Positions 18,520 to 27,640 of a DNA stretch of 64,000 bases are shown piece after piece (within the stretch, counting starts at the first letter, position 1; each line of letters begins with the position of its first letter). A program made the translations under genes and the position numbers. The notes below the pieces were generated by a model. That model did no database searches. It saw nothing but the letters and a program-made list of their open reading frames with translations, and was not told the DNA's origin. The stretch is from Chitinophaga agrisoli (lineage in GTDB: Bacteria > Bacteroidota > Bacteroidia > Chitinophagales > Chitinophagaceae): the NCBI RefSeq assembly GCF_008386695.1, contig NZ_VUOC01000004.1, positions 2,234,327 to 2,298,326 on the forward strand, given 5' to 3'.

Positions 18520-19557
18520 ATGAAATTTGCAGCTGCCACAATAAAAGATATTGCTAAAGCGCTCGGGCTATCCACCTCTACGGTATCACGGGCCTTACGG
18601 GACAGTCATGAGATCAGCACAGAAACCAAACAACTGGTGCTGGAATATGCCACCCGTATCAACTATCATCCCAACCCGATCGCACTGAGCCTGAAGGAAA
18701 AACGGAGCCGCTCCATTGGCGTGATCGTGGCAGAGATTGCCAACAGCTTTTTTTCCCAGGCCATCAATGGCATTGAATCCGTGGCAAATGACAAAGGCTA
18801 TAACGTGATCATCTCCCAGAGCCACGAATCCTACGATAAGGAAGTGATGACCCTGCAATACCTGGCCTCCCGCTCTATTGACGGGCTGCTGATCTCCGTC
18901 TCTACCGCCACCAAAGACCTGCAGCACCTGAAAGCGCTGCATGACCGCGGTTTTCCCATCGTGTTCTTTGACCGCATTGTGGAAGAGATCAATACCCATA
19001 AAGTAGCAGTGGATAATTTCCGCGGCGCGTATGACGCCACCATGCACCTGATGCGCCAGGGCTACCAGGATATTGCCACCATCACCAACTCAGAGAACCT
19101 GTCCATCACCAAAGAAAGGGTGGCCGGTTATATGGAGGCCCTGTCGCAAAAACATATCAAACCGCGTAAATCGCTGATCAAATACTGCTTTCACGGGGGT
19201 ATGCTGCTGTCTGAGATAGAAGACGCCATTAACCAGCTGCTGAAGGTAAAACCCCGTCCGGACGCCATCTTTACCGGCTCCGATAAACTTACCACCGGCT
19301 GTATGCGGGTGCTCAAAAGCAAAGGGCTGCGCATCCCGGAAGATATTGCCGTAGTAGGTTTCTCCAACTCAGACATTATAGAACTGCTGGACCCTCCCAT
19401 CACCGTAGTAAGACAACCCGCCTTTGAAATGGGGCAGGTAGCCACTGAGCTGCTGCTGCAGCTGATAGAAAGCAAAAGACCGGTGCATGATTTTGAGCGT
19501 AAGATCCTGGCGACTACGCTGATCGTGCAGCAGGATAATGCGCGGGTGAAAGCGTAA
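18520..19557 (+). CDS. LacI-family transcriptional regulator (candidate pectin repressor)
   Basis: The 345-residue protein begins with a LacI HTH (residues 6-52: ATIKDIAKALGLSTSTVSRALRDSHEISTETKQLVLEYATRINYHPN). The hinge and the sugar-binding core follow (IGVIVAEIANSFFSQAINGIE; DGLLISVSTATKD; FPIVFFDRIVEE; DIAVVGFSNSDIIELLDPPITVVRQPAFEMGQVATELL). It is divergent from the CE12-GH28 / GH105 / uxaB / uxaC operon. A palindromic operator sits in the shared region and a related pair before the distant SusCD genes. The simplest model is that it represses all three and is released by a uronate pathway intermediate. That link is inference. The ligand is not visible from the sequence. Confidence 0.95.
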   Translation: MKFAAATIKDIAKALGLSTSTVSRALRDSHEISTETKQLVLEYATRINYHPNPIALSLKEKRSRSIGVIVAEIANSFFSQAINGIESVANDKGYNVIISQSHESYDKEVMTLQYLASRSIDGLLISVSTATKDLQHLKALHDRGFPIVFFDRIVEEINTHKVAVDNFRGAYDATMHLMRQGYQDIATITNSENLSITKERVAGYMEALSQKHIKPRKSLIKYCFHGGMLLSEIEDAINQLLKVKPRPDAIFTGSDKLTTGCMRVLKSKGLRIPEDIAVVGFSNSDIIELLDPPITVVRQPAFEMGQVATELLLQLIESKRPVHDFERKILATTLIVQQDNARVKA

Positions 19558-19584
19558 GGGCTGACGGATAGCTATTTCAGGCCG

Positions 19585-19630
19585 GGACATTACTGGCCAG
19601 GAGCGGACATCCGCTGTTCATTACCGGACA
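19585..19630. promoter_or_regulatory. Cluster of GGACA / TGTTC elements (possible enhancer sites)
   Basis: GGACA occurs at 19585-19589, 19605-19609 and 19626-19630. The last forms an inverted repeat with TGTTC at 19615-19619 (TGTTC-N6-GGACA). It lies 50-100 bases upstream of a sigma54-like promoter, the usual distance for the upstream activating sites of sigma54 enhancer-binding proteins. Confidence 0.4.
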
Positions 19631-19683
19631 TAAACAGCGCACACCTCACACAGAACCCATTCATAATCAATACATAACCGAAC

Positions 19684-19698
19684 TGGCACATTTCTTAC
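19684..19698 (+). promoter_or_regulatory. Sigma54-like -24/-12 promoter
   Basis: TGGCAC at 19684-19689, five bases, then TTAC at 19695-19698. The consensus is TGGCAC-N5-TTGC, so there is one mismatch in the -12 GC. The permease ATG follows at 19727. Confidence 0.45.
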
Positions 19699-19726
19699 GA
19701 ATGAAGTCGTACTCATCTTGCTCCCT

Positions 19727-22177
19727 ATGTTAAAGAACTACTTCAAAGTGGCCTGGCGCAATCTGGCCAGGAATAAAACGTATGCCATCATTAACGTATC
19801 CGGGTTGGCATTAGGCGTATGCGCCTGCCTTATCATTTACCTCGTGGCCAGTTTTGAGCTGAGTTATGATAATTTTCACCCGGACAAGGAAAGGATCTAC
19901 CGTGTTGTGTCTGCATTGAGCGGCGAACGTGGTACCCGGCATATGGCCATGGTGCCCGATCCTGCGCCACAGGCCATGCGGGATGAGATCACCGGCCTGG
20001 AAAGTATTGTACTGTTCCGTACCTACAAGGCCAAGGTCAGCACCCACGAGGGCGTAGAAAGGAAATTTGATATGCTCCCGCGGGAAGAAGCTCCGGATAT
20101 GATCATAGCAGAACCGCAGTATTTCAGCATACTGCATTACCAGTGGCTGGCAGGCAATCCTGCTACCGCCCTGCAGGAGCCTTTTAAGGTGGTACTTACG
20201 GAGAGCAGGGCCAAAAAGTATTTTGGACAACTGCCCGCAGACGCCGTGCTGGGTAAGACCATTATGTATAATGACTCCCTGCCGGTAACAGTATCCGGCG
20301 TTGTAAAAGATATGCCTGCTAATTCAGACTTCATCTTCAAGGATTTCATCTCTTTTGCCACCACCAAAAACAGCTTCCTGGGAAGCGAGTTTGGTATGGA
20401 CCAATGGGGTATGTTCAGTGGCGGCACACAAGCTTTTGTTAAGCTGGAAAAGGGTGTGACCCCGGCGCGGGTAGAAGCCCAGTTCCCCGCCTTTGTTAAG
20501 AAACATTTCTTCGTAGAAGAGCATACCACCGCGAAAGTAACGCTACAACCCCTCGCGGATCTGCATTTCAACCCGGATTATGAAGATAATTATACCCGCA
20601 AGGCCCACCTGCCCACCCTATACGGTCTAATGGGCATTGCGGCGTTTATACTCCTGATCGCCGCCATTAACTTTGTTAACCTGGCCACGGCCCAGTCCAT
20701 TGAACGCACCCGCGAAGTGGGCATCCGTAAAGTGCTGGGCAGCACCCGCAGTACCCTGGTACTCCAGTTCCTGAGCGAAACATTCATACTGGTACTGCTG
20801 GCCACCGGCGCTTCCCTGTTGTTTACCCCTGGTATTATTGCTGTCTTTAAGTCCTTTATACCAGATGGAGTGGCCGGTTTGCTTTTTAGCCGGCCTACCG
20901 CTATTTTCATACTGCTGCTGATCGTTTGTACCACCCTGCTGGCAGGCGTTTACCCGGCACTGGTCTCTTCTGCTTACCTGCCTGCCCTCAGCCTTAAAGG
21001 TGGGGATGGGCTCAAAGGCAGTGAACGGGGTTACCTGCGAAAGGGATTGATCATATTCCAGTTCGCCGTATCCCTGGTATTCATCATTGGTACCCTGGTC
21101 ATCAGCAACCAGATGCGTTACATGCTTAATAAGGACATGGGTTTTAAAAAGGACGCGATCATTGCCGTGCCCACCGCCCGCTACTATCCTTATGCACAGA
21201 AAGATGTGCTGGCAGAACGGATACGGGGCATCTCCGGCGTGGAAAATGTAAGCGTAAGTGAAAGTACCCCCGCTGCCAAAGGCCATTGGGGCACATTACT
21301 TACATACAAGGGTAAAGAAAAGGTAGAAATAGAAAGCGCCCTGGAATGGGGCGATGAAAAATTTGTGCCGCTCTATAACCTGAAGCTGGTAGCCGGCCGC
21401 AATGTAATGCCCGCAGATAGCATGCGCGAGTTCCTGGTGAATGAGAGCTGCGCCAAAGCGCTGGGCTTCCGCAACCCGGCAGACGCCGTGGGCAAGATGG
21501 TGGAAAGCGGTATCTCAGACGGCTCCCCTACTACATGCCCCATTGTAGGCGTATTAAAGGATTTTCATGTACAATCCCTGCATGAGCCTATTAAACCCAT
21601 GTTCTTTACCACCAATAAAAAGATCAGCCGCACCATCAATATCCGTTTGGCTACCAATGGCAAACGGTCGCAAGACCTGAAACGCACATTAGCGCAGATC
21701 GAACAGCTGTGGACAGCTGTATACCCCAATGAAAAATTTGATTACACCTTTTTCGATGCCAGCATTGCCCGCTTCTACGAAAAGGAGCAAAAGACCGCAG
21801 CGCTCATGAATACCGCTATGGCCATTGCCATCTTTATCTCTTGTATGGGCTTATTTGGACTGGCCGCCTTTACCGCCCGCCAGCGTACCCGCGAGATAGG
21901 TATCCGCAAAGTACTGGGCGCCAGCGTAGCCAATATAACCACTATGCTCAGCAAAGATTTCGTAATGCTGGTGTTAATAGCCCTGGTAATAGCCGCGCCC
22001 ATTGCCTGGTATTTTATGCACCGCTGGCTGGAAGGTTTTGCTTACCAGGTATCTATCTCCTGGTGGATATATGTGATAGCAGGACTTACCGCCATGATCA
22101 TAGCGCTCATCACCGTTAGCTTCCAGGCCATTAAGGCCGCCGTGGCAGACCCGGTAAAGAGCCTGCGCATGGAATAA
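19727..22177 (+). CDS. FtsX/MacB-type ABC transporter permease
   Basis: I choose the ATG at 19727 (816 residues). A TTG three codons upstream is possible but weaker. The protein begins MLKNYFKVAWRNLARNKTYAIINVSGLALGVCACLIIYLV, a conserved start with the first membrane segment. A large MacB periplasmic domain follows (about 45-270). Then comes an FtsX domain with three membrane segments ending in REVGIRKVLGSTRSTLVLQFL, a second periplasmic domain, and a second FtsX domain with REIGIRKVLGASVANITTMLSKDF and two final membrane helices. Such double-domain permeases are common in Bacteroidota. They are usually paired with a separate ATPase, which is absent here. They often act in lipoprotein or antimicrobial-peptide handling rather than sugar uptake. 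A sigma54-like promoter precedes it. Confidence 0.92.
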   Translation: MLKNYFKVAWRNLARNKTYAIINVSGLALGVCACLIIYLVASFELSYDNFHPDKERIYRVVSALSGERGTRHMAMVPDPAPQAMRDEITGLESIVLFRTYKAKVSTHEGVERKFDMLPREEAPDMIIAEPQYFSILHYQWLAGNPATALQEPFKVVLTESRAKKYFGQLPADAVLGKTIMYNDSLPVTVSGVVKDMPANSDFIFKDFISFATTKNSFLGSEFGMDQWGMFSGGTQAFVKLEKGVTPARVEAQFPAFVKKHFFVEEHTTAKVTLQPLADLHFNPDYEDNYTRKAHLPTLYGLMGIAAFILLIAAINFVNLATAQSIERTREVGIRKVLGSTRSTLVLQFLSETFILVLLATGASLLFTPGIIAVFKSFIPDGVAGLLFSRPTAIFILLLIVCTTLLAGVYPALVSSAYLPALSLKGGDGLKGSERGYLRKGLIIFQFAVSLVFIIGTLVISNQMRYMLNKDMGFKKDAIIAVPTARYYPYAQKDVLAERIRGISGVENVSVSESTPAAKGHWGTLLTYKGKEKVEIESALEWGDEKFVPLYNLKLVAGRNVMPADSMREFLVNESCAKALGFRNPADAVGKMVESGISDGSPTTCPIVGVLKDFHVQSLHEPIKPMFFTTNKKISRTINIRLATNGKRSQDLKRTLAQIEQLWTAVYPNEKFDYTFFDASIARFYEKEQKTAALMNTAMAIAIFISCMGLFGLAAFTARQRTREIGIRKVLGASVANITTMLSKDFVMLVLIALVIAAPIAWYFMHRWLEGFAYQVSISWWIYVIAGLTAMIIALITVSFQAIKAAVADPVKSLRME

Positions 22178-22183
22178 ACTTCC

Positions 22184-22219
22184 TGGGAGGGGTTATGGCA
22201 TTTTCATTAATCCCTCCCA
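22184..22219. terminator. Bidirectional hairpin terminator overlapping convergent gene ends
   Basis: TGGGAGGGGTTA (22184-22195) pairs with TAATCCCTCCCA (22208-22219), a 12-base stem with one G-T wobble and a 12-base loop. TTTTAC follows on the plus strand. It begins six bases after the permease stop codon and includes the stop codon of the opposite-strand gene. Confidence 0.65.
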
Positions 22220-24508
22220 TTTTACTTTCCATTTTCCGTTCTTAGGGAAACCCGGCGCATCCGGTCCTTTATACCCATCCCAACCCGCACACATCATCGC
22301 CACGGCAGAGAGTAAAGCCCCGTTACCGGGCAGGTATATACGCAGGTTATCCCGTTGGTAATTATGCCCGTTAGGCAGGAATGTATTTTTTGTTACCTGC
22401 TTCATTAAAATATCGATCGCCGCTTCCGGTTGTCCCAGGCGTGTGGCCGTCATGGCCACCAGCGGGTAATCCCAGCCCCAGGTTTCCTCCCAGTTCCAGG
22501 CGCTCATTATCTTCTTGAATGTATGTAACATGACCAGTGAATCCACATGCGCATCCGGCGGTACAAAACCATCTATACCCAATACGGTGGGATGATCTGT
22601 CATGTAACGGGCATTGCTATATGAATCCGGCGCGCTGGCAGCGGCCAAGTACAATCCATCCTTTATAGGGAATGGCGCCAGCTGCGCCTGCACTTTTGCC
22701 CATACCGTATCCTGCGGCATGCCTAAACGCTGCCGCCATTCCTGTGCGGTACGCAGCGCCCAGCGCCAGTAAGCCAGCTCAAACGGCGGATTAAAAGTAG
22801 TGGCCGGGTCAAAACGCTCCTGCGCCGGTATAAGGCCAGGGCCCAGTACATATTGTTGTTTCGTACTATCGTACCAGGGATAGGACGCCATAAATTCCGC
22901 CGTGGAAAATACCAGGTCCTTATACTGATCCAGCGTTTGCTGATCCGGATGATCACGGTAACAAAGCTCTGCCAGGTAAATAAGATGCGGTTGTTGCCAG
23001 ATAAGGAAAGGGCCTACAGGAGAAGGGCTTTCATCGCCGGAAGGGTCCGTCATCTTAGGCCAGCGTACGCCTTTAAAACCCTGACGGTGGGCAGTTTCGC
23101 TGGCCTTATCCAGAATGGAGCGGTACCAGGGCAGGCTTTTTTCCAGCAACTCCGGCCGGTTCCATAAGGCAAAATGCGCGGCATGCCACCAGTGCATTTC
23201 CAGGTGATATTTGCCAAACCAGCTGTTATAGGTAAGCCCGGTTTCCTGTGGCGGCGTATTGCCCGCGCACTGGATCCGGGTAAGGTATTGCGAGAGTATG
23301 ATACGGCGCTCCAGCTCTTTGGCGCGGGGATCTGTACTGCCTGACAGGTCAATGGCGCCGCCGCTTTCCCAGAAGTTCTGCCAGTACTGGCGGCTATCTA
23401 CCAGGAAAGTGTTGATGGGCGGATTAAATGATGTGCGAATGTGCTGATGTGCTGATGTGCTGATGAAGGGAGCGTGAACGGTTGTAATGTTGGAGCCATC
23501 GCCATCAGTGTTTGTATCTGTACTAAGATCTGCCAGTATATGCGTACTGAAGGGCCCTACAAAAGGCCCGGCTGGCGCCTGCTCCGGCAACCTGGGCTGT
23601 GCTTTGGTAAAATGGCAGCTAAAGGCCAGCTCCTCATCATCACTCAGGTGCTGCAGGATATAATCATGCGGCGCTTTCTTTTGTAGTGCCTCGTCACCGG
23701 TCCATTGCAATATTACATTATAACGGGCATCATCCATCTCCCGCTCGAACAGGATCTGCCGGTCGTTCAGATAACGGGAACTGGTTTTATGATTATCGGG
23801 ATGCTGAAAATCCAGCGTCCCTTCCCAATCGCCGGAGGCATAAGGGAAACGGATATGCAAGCCAATCTTATGCTGTGCCACCAGCGGTGATCTTACCGTA
23901 GCGGCGATCATATCCAGCTGCGGATGGCATACCGTACGCACTGTCACCGGTATATTATCCACTTCAAAGCTGCTGCGGATCTCACCGTTCCAGAGGTCCA
24001 GCTCCTGGCGGATATTTTTGATATCGCTCATCTGCGCGGCAGTGCCATCTTTTTTGATGATATAAAAACCTACAATGCCCAGGTGCAGGCGGTGCGGGTT
24101 AGACCGTAACCAGTCTGCCGCCGCTTTTTGCCGTGGCGGGTTGGAGGGCGCATACAGGTAAGGCACCTGCCGGTTGTTCATGGTATAGTTCTTCCATAAC
24201 TCCCGGCGCTGGTAGTTATACGGATTAGGAAAACTGTGCCAGCCCCATTCTGACTGGGTGCCCAGCGGTACGCCTCCCTTTTCGTAAAACTCCGGGAAGG
24301 TCTGCAGGCCGGTAGGGTCTACCGTAAAGGCAAAAGACCCGTTCCCAACAGAAAGGGACGCCATGGAATCAAAACGCTGCACGATCACATTGTGCCGCGA
24401 TACCAGCGCCTGCCGGTCTATTTTACCGGCTGCCGCATTTTGTTGTTGCGCTTGCACATGCACGGCTAGCAGGCATGCGCTTACCAATACACTACAGATA
24501 AATTTCAT
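22193..24508 (-). CDS. Secreted (alpha/alpha)6-type glycosidase, GH65/GH-L-like, family uncertain
   Basis: I take the ATG at 24506-24508 as start (771 residues). The longer frame begins with GTG and a non-signal sequence. A signal peptide covers residues 1 to about 21 (MKFICSVLVSACLLAVHVQAQ). The N-terminal half looks like a beta-sandwich (VQRFDSMASLSVGNGSFAFTVDPTGLQTFPEFY). The C-terminal half (about 420-760) has helices and the phrases KYHLEMHWWHAAHFALWNRPELL, GFKGVRWPKMTDPSGDESP and WNWEETWGWDYPLVAMTATRLGQPEAAIDIL, reminiscent of GH65/GH-L clan barrels. I cannot assign a family or substrate. An 8-base tandem repeat lies inside the gene at 23430-23465. It starts 31 bases after a GH95 fucosidase in the same direction, so it is probably part of the same operon and acts on a fucosylated glycan. 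Confidence 0.75.
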   Translation of the reverse strand: MKFICSVLVSACLLAVHVQAQQQNAAAGKIDRQALVSRHNVIVQRFDSMASLSVGNGSFAFTVDPTGLQTFPEFYEKGGVPLGTQSEWGWHSFPNPYNYQRRELWKNYTMNNRQVPYLYAPSNPPRQKAAADWLRSNPHRLHLGIVGFYIIKKDGTAAQMSDIKNIRQELDLWNGEIRSSFEVDNIPVTVRTVCHPQLDMIAATVRSPLVAQHKIGLHIRFPYASGDWEGTLDFQHPDNHKTSSRYLNDRQILFEREMDDARYNVILQWTGDEALQKKAPHDYILQHLSDDEELAFSCHFTKAQPRLPEQAPAGPFVGPFSTHILADLSTDTNTDGDGSNITTVHAPFISTSAHQHIRTSFNPPINTFLVDSRQYWQNFWESGGAIDLSGSTDPRAKELERRIILSQYLTRIQCAGNTPPQETGLTYNSWFGKYHLEMHWWHAAHFALWNRPELLEKSLPWYRSILDKASETAHRQGFKGVRWPKMTDPSGDESPSPVGPFLIWQQPHLIYLAELCYRDHPDQQTLDQYKDLVFSTAEFMASYPWYDSTKQQYVLGPGLIPAQERFDPATTFNPPFELAYWRWALRTAQEWRQRLGMPQDTVWAKVQAQLAPFPIKDGLYLAAASAPDSYSNARYMTDHPTVLGIDGFVPPDAHVDSLVMLHTFKKIMSAWNWEETWGWDYPLVAMTATRLGQPEAAIDILMKQVTKNTFLPNGHNYQRDNLRIYLPGNGALLSAVAMMCAGWDGYKGPDAPGFPKNGKWKVKWEGLMKMP
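23430..23465. repeat. Short 8-base tandem repeat inside a coding sequence
   Basis: Four and a half copies of an octamer (GATGTGCG, AATGTGCT, GATGTGCT, GATGTGCT, GATG) occur within the glycosidase gene. On the coding strand this reads as repeated CATCAGCA and gives an STSAHQHIRTS stretch in the protein. The unit length is not a multiple of three, so gain or loss of one copy would shift the frame. Confidence 0.75.
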
Positions 24509-24538
24509 AGGACAGTATTTAAAAACGAACCTCACTAT

Positions 24539-27013
24539 TTATTCTCCTGTTAAAGTATACACTCCACCAGCTGTGGTATTAAACGAATACAGAGAAGCAG
24601 CCCCCTCCCCTTTTACAGGCGTTAAAACCAGCTCACCGCTCCCTTTCAACGGCTGCAATACACGCAGGCGGCAGGGACCACCATTACGGGCGTGGATCAC
24701 TGCTTTCTTCAACTTACCATTTGCCCACTGCATATCTATCACAAAACCACCACGGGCCACCAGGCCCTTCACCTCGCCGGCCGCCCAGGTATCCGGTATA
24801 GCGGGCAATAGCTGTATAGCATCCAGCTGACTTTGCAGCAGCATTTCCGTGATGCCGGAAGTGCCGCCAAAATTACCATCTATCTGGAAAGGCGGATGCG
24901 CGCAGAACAGGTTGGCATAGGTGCCACCGGCATTATGATAATCCGTAGCGCCATCATCACTTAATTTCAACAGCTCCCGCAGCAATTTATAGGCATGATT
25001 ACCATCCAGCAGGCGCGCCCATACATTTATCTTCCAGGCCTTGCTCCAGCCGGTGCCGCCATCGCCCCGGATAGCCAGGGTACGCTTGCAGGCCTCCGCA
25101 AAAGCAGGCGTGGTAAGCGGTGATATTTCCCTGCCCGGGAACAAACCAAACAGGTGCGATATATGCCGGTGCTCCGGGTCCTCATCCTCCCAATCCTTAT
25201 ACCATTCCTGCAGGTTGCCTTTGTGCCCTACCTGTAACGGAAACAGCCGCTTTTTTGTTTGCGCCAGCGTATCGCGGAATGCCTTATCTGTCTGCAATAC
25301 ATCTGCCGCGTCTACCAGGTTGCTGAACAGATCGCGGATAATAGACATATCCATCGTAGTAGCTTTTGACACATCCCCTTTGATCCCTTTTTCTGTGATA
25401 AACACATTCTCCGGCGAGGTAGCCGGCGCCGTAACCAGGTAACCGCTGCTGTCCGGTACCAGCCAGTCCAGGCAAAATTGCGCGGCGGCTTTCATTATTG
25501 GGTAAGCCGTATCCTGCAGGAACTGCCGGTTACCGGTAAAGCGATAGTGCTCCCACAGGTGCTGGCATAACCAGTTACCACCCATAGGCCAGTTGGCCCA
25601 CTGCGGATCGCCCTTGCCCATATCCCCTACCGGGTTGGAGAGACCCCATATATCCGTGTTATGGTTAGCGGCCCAACCCCGGGTATTATAAAAATGCTGC
25701 GCCGTATAACGGCCCGTACTGGCAATATGCGGTATCAGCGTAAGCAGGGATTCATGCATCTCCGACAAATTGCACGCTTCCGCCGCCCAGTAGTTCATCT
25801 CCGTATTGATATTGATCGTATAGTTAGCGCTCCATGGAGCGCGCAACTCCTTATTCCAGATCCCCTGCAGGTTAGCAGGCACCCCATTTAACCGGGAGCT
25901 GGAAATAAGCAGGTAACGACCAAACTGGAAGTACAGCGTCTCCAGCGCAGGATCCTGCGCGCCGGTGGCATAACGGCGCAGGCGCTCGTCTGTGGGCAGT
26001 TGTGTAGTGGCTTTATCGCCAGCCGCCAGCGTAAAGCTTACCCGGTTATAGTATTGATGATAATCATCCAGGTGGCGCTGGCGCAAGTCATGGAAACTAT
26101 GCTTAGCAGCAGCCTGCAGGTAATCTGTGGCCAGCTTATTTTCATCCTTGCCCTCACTATCCGGGCATTTATCAAACCCGTTAAAACTGGTAGCCGCAGA
26201 AAGCAGCAATACTACCTCTGAGGCTTTGCTAACCGTAATGCCGCTGGTATCCGTACTTACGCTGCCATCCGGGCTAACGGCCCTGATCTTTAATTCAAAC
26301 CGCATACCCTTACACCCGCTTACATCCTTATAGCGGATAGGCTCCCGGTTATAGTTCACATAACTGGGATCTGCCTGTGCCGGCGCCCTGCCTTTAAACG
26401 TGAGCTCCTGCTTACCCGTTACTACCGGGTGGTACTGCAACGGGCTATTTGCACTGATATGAAAATTCAACTGTTGCTTTTTATCCGCCGTTAACCGGAT
26501 CACGATCACCTGGTCCTTACCGGAGGCAAACATTTCCCGTTTATAGGTAACGCCATTACTGGTAAAACGTGTTCCCGCTACCGCATTGGCTACATCCAGG
26601 TCCCGCTTATAAGCCGTGGCCTCGCCAGACAGCTGCTGTGTAATACGCAGATCGCCCAGCGGCAGGTAAGACTGACTATATACCCCCTGCATTTGCTGAT
26701 ATTCTTTAGCCGCCGCGGTATAATCCCCTTTAGCCAATGCTGCCCTAACTGCCGGCAAGTGTTTATAGGCCTCCGGATTCACCTGGTTATTCACCGGACC
26801 ACCAGACCATAAAGTAGCCTCATTCAACTGGATCAGCTCTTCCTTAACACCGCCAAAGATCATAGCGCCCAGGCGGCCATTACCGATAGGCAGCGCTGCC
26901 GTCCAAACTTTAGCCGGTTGCTGATACCATAATTTCCAATCGTTCTCCTGCGGTGATTGTGCTGTGGCCACACCTGCCAGCAGCATCAAAAGACATAAAA
27001 GTTTTAATCGCAT
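24539..27013 (-). CDS. GH95 alpha-L-fucosidase (or alpha-L-galactosidase)
   Basis: The 824-residue protein has a signal peptide (residues 1-18, ...GVATAQ). The classic GH95 opening follows: [40 protein letters not shown] and SYLPLGDL. The catalytic barrel shows [17 protein letters not shown] (about 402-418), SPENVF with Glu535 and [13 protein letters not shown] with Asp712. These match the general-acid Glu and the Asn-activated Asp base of the inverting GH95 mechanism. The C-terminus is a short beta-sandwich. It removes alpha-1,2-linked L-fucose (or L-galactose) from side chains, for example of xyloglucan. It lies divergent from a hybrid sensor, with the unclassified glycosidase directly downstream. 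Confidence 0.95.
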   Translation of the reverse strand: MRLKLLCLLMLLAGVATAQSPQENDWKLWYQQPAKVWTAALPIGNGRLGAMIFGGVKEELIQLNEATLWSGGPVNNQVNPEAYKHLPAVRAALAKGDYTAAAKEYQQMQGVYSQSYLPLGDLRITQQLSGEATAYKRDLDVANAVAGTRFTSNGVTYKREMFASGKDQVIVIRLTADKKQQLNFHISANSPLQYHPVVTGKQELTFKGRAPAQADPSYVNYNREPIRYKDVSGCKGMRFELKIRAVSPDGSVSTDTSGITVSKASEVVLLLSAATSFNGFDKCPDSEGKDENKLATDYLQAAAKHSFHDLRQRHLDDYHQYYNRVSFTLAAGDKATTQLPTDERLRRYATGAQDPALETLYFQFGRYLLISSSRLNGVPANLQGIWNKELRAPWSANYTININTEMNYWAAEACNLSEMHESLLTLIPHIASTGRYTAQHFYNTRGWAANHNTDIWGLSNPVGDMGKGDPQWANWPMGGNWLCQHLWEHYRFTGNRQFLQDTAYPIMKAAAQFCLDWLVPDSSGYLVTAPATSPENVFITEKGIKGDVSKATTMDMSIIRDLFSNLVDAADVLQTDKAFRDTLAQTKKRLFPLQVGHKGNLQEWYKDWEDEDPEHRHISHLFGLFPGREISPLTTPAFAEACKRTLAIRGDGGTGWSKAWKINVWARLLDGNHAYKLLRELLKLSDDGATDYHNAGGTYANLFCAHPPFQIDGNFGGTSGITEMLLQSQLDAIQLLPAIPDTWAAGEVKGLVARGGFVIDMQWANGKLKKAVIHARNGGPCRLRVLQPLKGSGELVLTPVKGEGAASLYSFNTTAGGVYTLTGE

Positions 27014-27117
27014 CAGTCTACGTGAGTTGAAACGTCAAAATACAAATATGTTTGAATTATCGGAAACCGCGCTCACTCATACAGCGGCCATTCTGTATGT
27101 CCATTATGTTTGTCCAT

Positions 27118-27220
27118 GCCGGCAGCTATTAAAAATTGGCTGCGCCTGCCGCGGGTGTTCGTGGTGGAAGTTGGCTGGAGGAGCCGCGCCAGCCAAGGCC
27201 AATTTTTAATAGCTGCCGGC
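27118..27220. repeat. Palindromic element with 23-base perfect inverted repeats
   Basis: The left arm at 27118-27140 begins GCCGGCAGCTATTAAAAA. The right arm at 27198-27220 is its exact reverse complement, and pairing can extend three bases with one bulge. The 57-base interior has a second inverted repeat, TTGGCTGG and CCAGCCAA (27171-27178 and 27190-27197). It could be a miniature mobile element or a REP/BIME-like palindrome, or a transcribed hairpin. No target-site duplication is evident. Confidence 0.7.
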
Positions 27221-27470
27221 AATGCAGGATGGCTGCCGGATGAGTGGGGGGATACGTTGGGTTGGTTATTACGATTAGATTCGGTTATCGTAGTACGGAC
27301 TCTCAGTTGCAACCGGGCTTTACAGTATATGATAGATGGAGGCTAGTGTTGACATTAGCTACAATTTTCGTTGTACTATGATCATGGGTTGCTAAGCGCT
27401 TTTATTTCCCTTCGATCATACTTATTGATGATCAAATAGTTACACCACACAAACAACCACCAAGCAATAT

Positions 27471-27482
27471 GCAATCGTTTGC
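27471..27482. promoter_or_regulatory. LacI-like palindrome upstream of hybrid sensor
   Basis: GCAATCGTTTGC is symmetric except for one pair and shares GCAATCG with the elements at 4064, 4126 and 34580. It may be an operator. It is the only example before a hybrid-sensor gene. Confidence 0.3.
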
Positions 27483-27577
27483 GTAAAAAACGGTGCTAAA
27501 ATTTGGACAGGGGTTTAGCTCATCTTACTTTTACTTTAATATTATGGACCTGAGTACCATAACGTGGAATTTAGCAC

Positions 27578-27601
27578 AAAGGTCGAATTCTTTCGACCTT
27601 T
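27578..27601 (+). terminator. Intrinsic-terminator-like hairpin in sensor leader
   Basis: AAAGGTCGAA (27578-27587), a 4-base loop TTCT, then TTCGACCTTT (27592-27601), a perfect 10-base stem followed by TTATTTTAATTTA. It could end a small upstream transcript or attenuate expression of the sensor gene, which starts at 27641. Confidence 0.5.
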
Positions 27602-27640
27602 TTATTTTAATTTACGGCAAAACAAGGGGGTACGGCTTTT

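Larger units (their letters stand above)
27014..27640. other. Divergent intergenic region between GH95 and hybrid sensor
   Basis: No gene is supportable in these 627 bases; the small open frames have no family features. The region holds a 103-base element with 23-base perfect inverted ends (27118-27220), a LacI-type imperfect palindrome GCAATCGTTTGC (27471-27482) and a strong hairpin followed by T-rich sequence (27578-27601), 39 bases before the sensor gene. Confidence 0.6.

Noticed and set aside
27349-27385. E. coli-like promoter TTGACA-N17 before the hybrid sensor
   Set aside because: Bacteroidota do not normally use this consensus, and no good -10 box follows.
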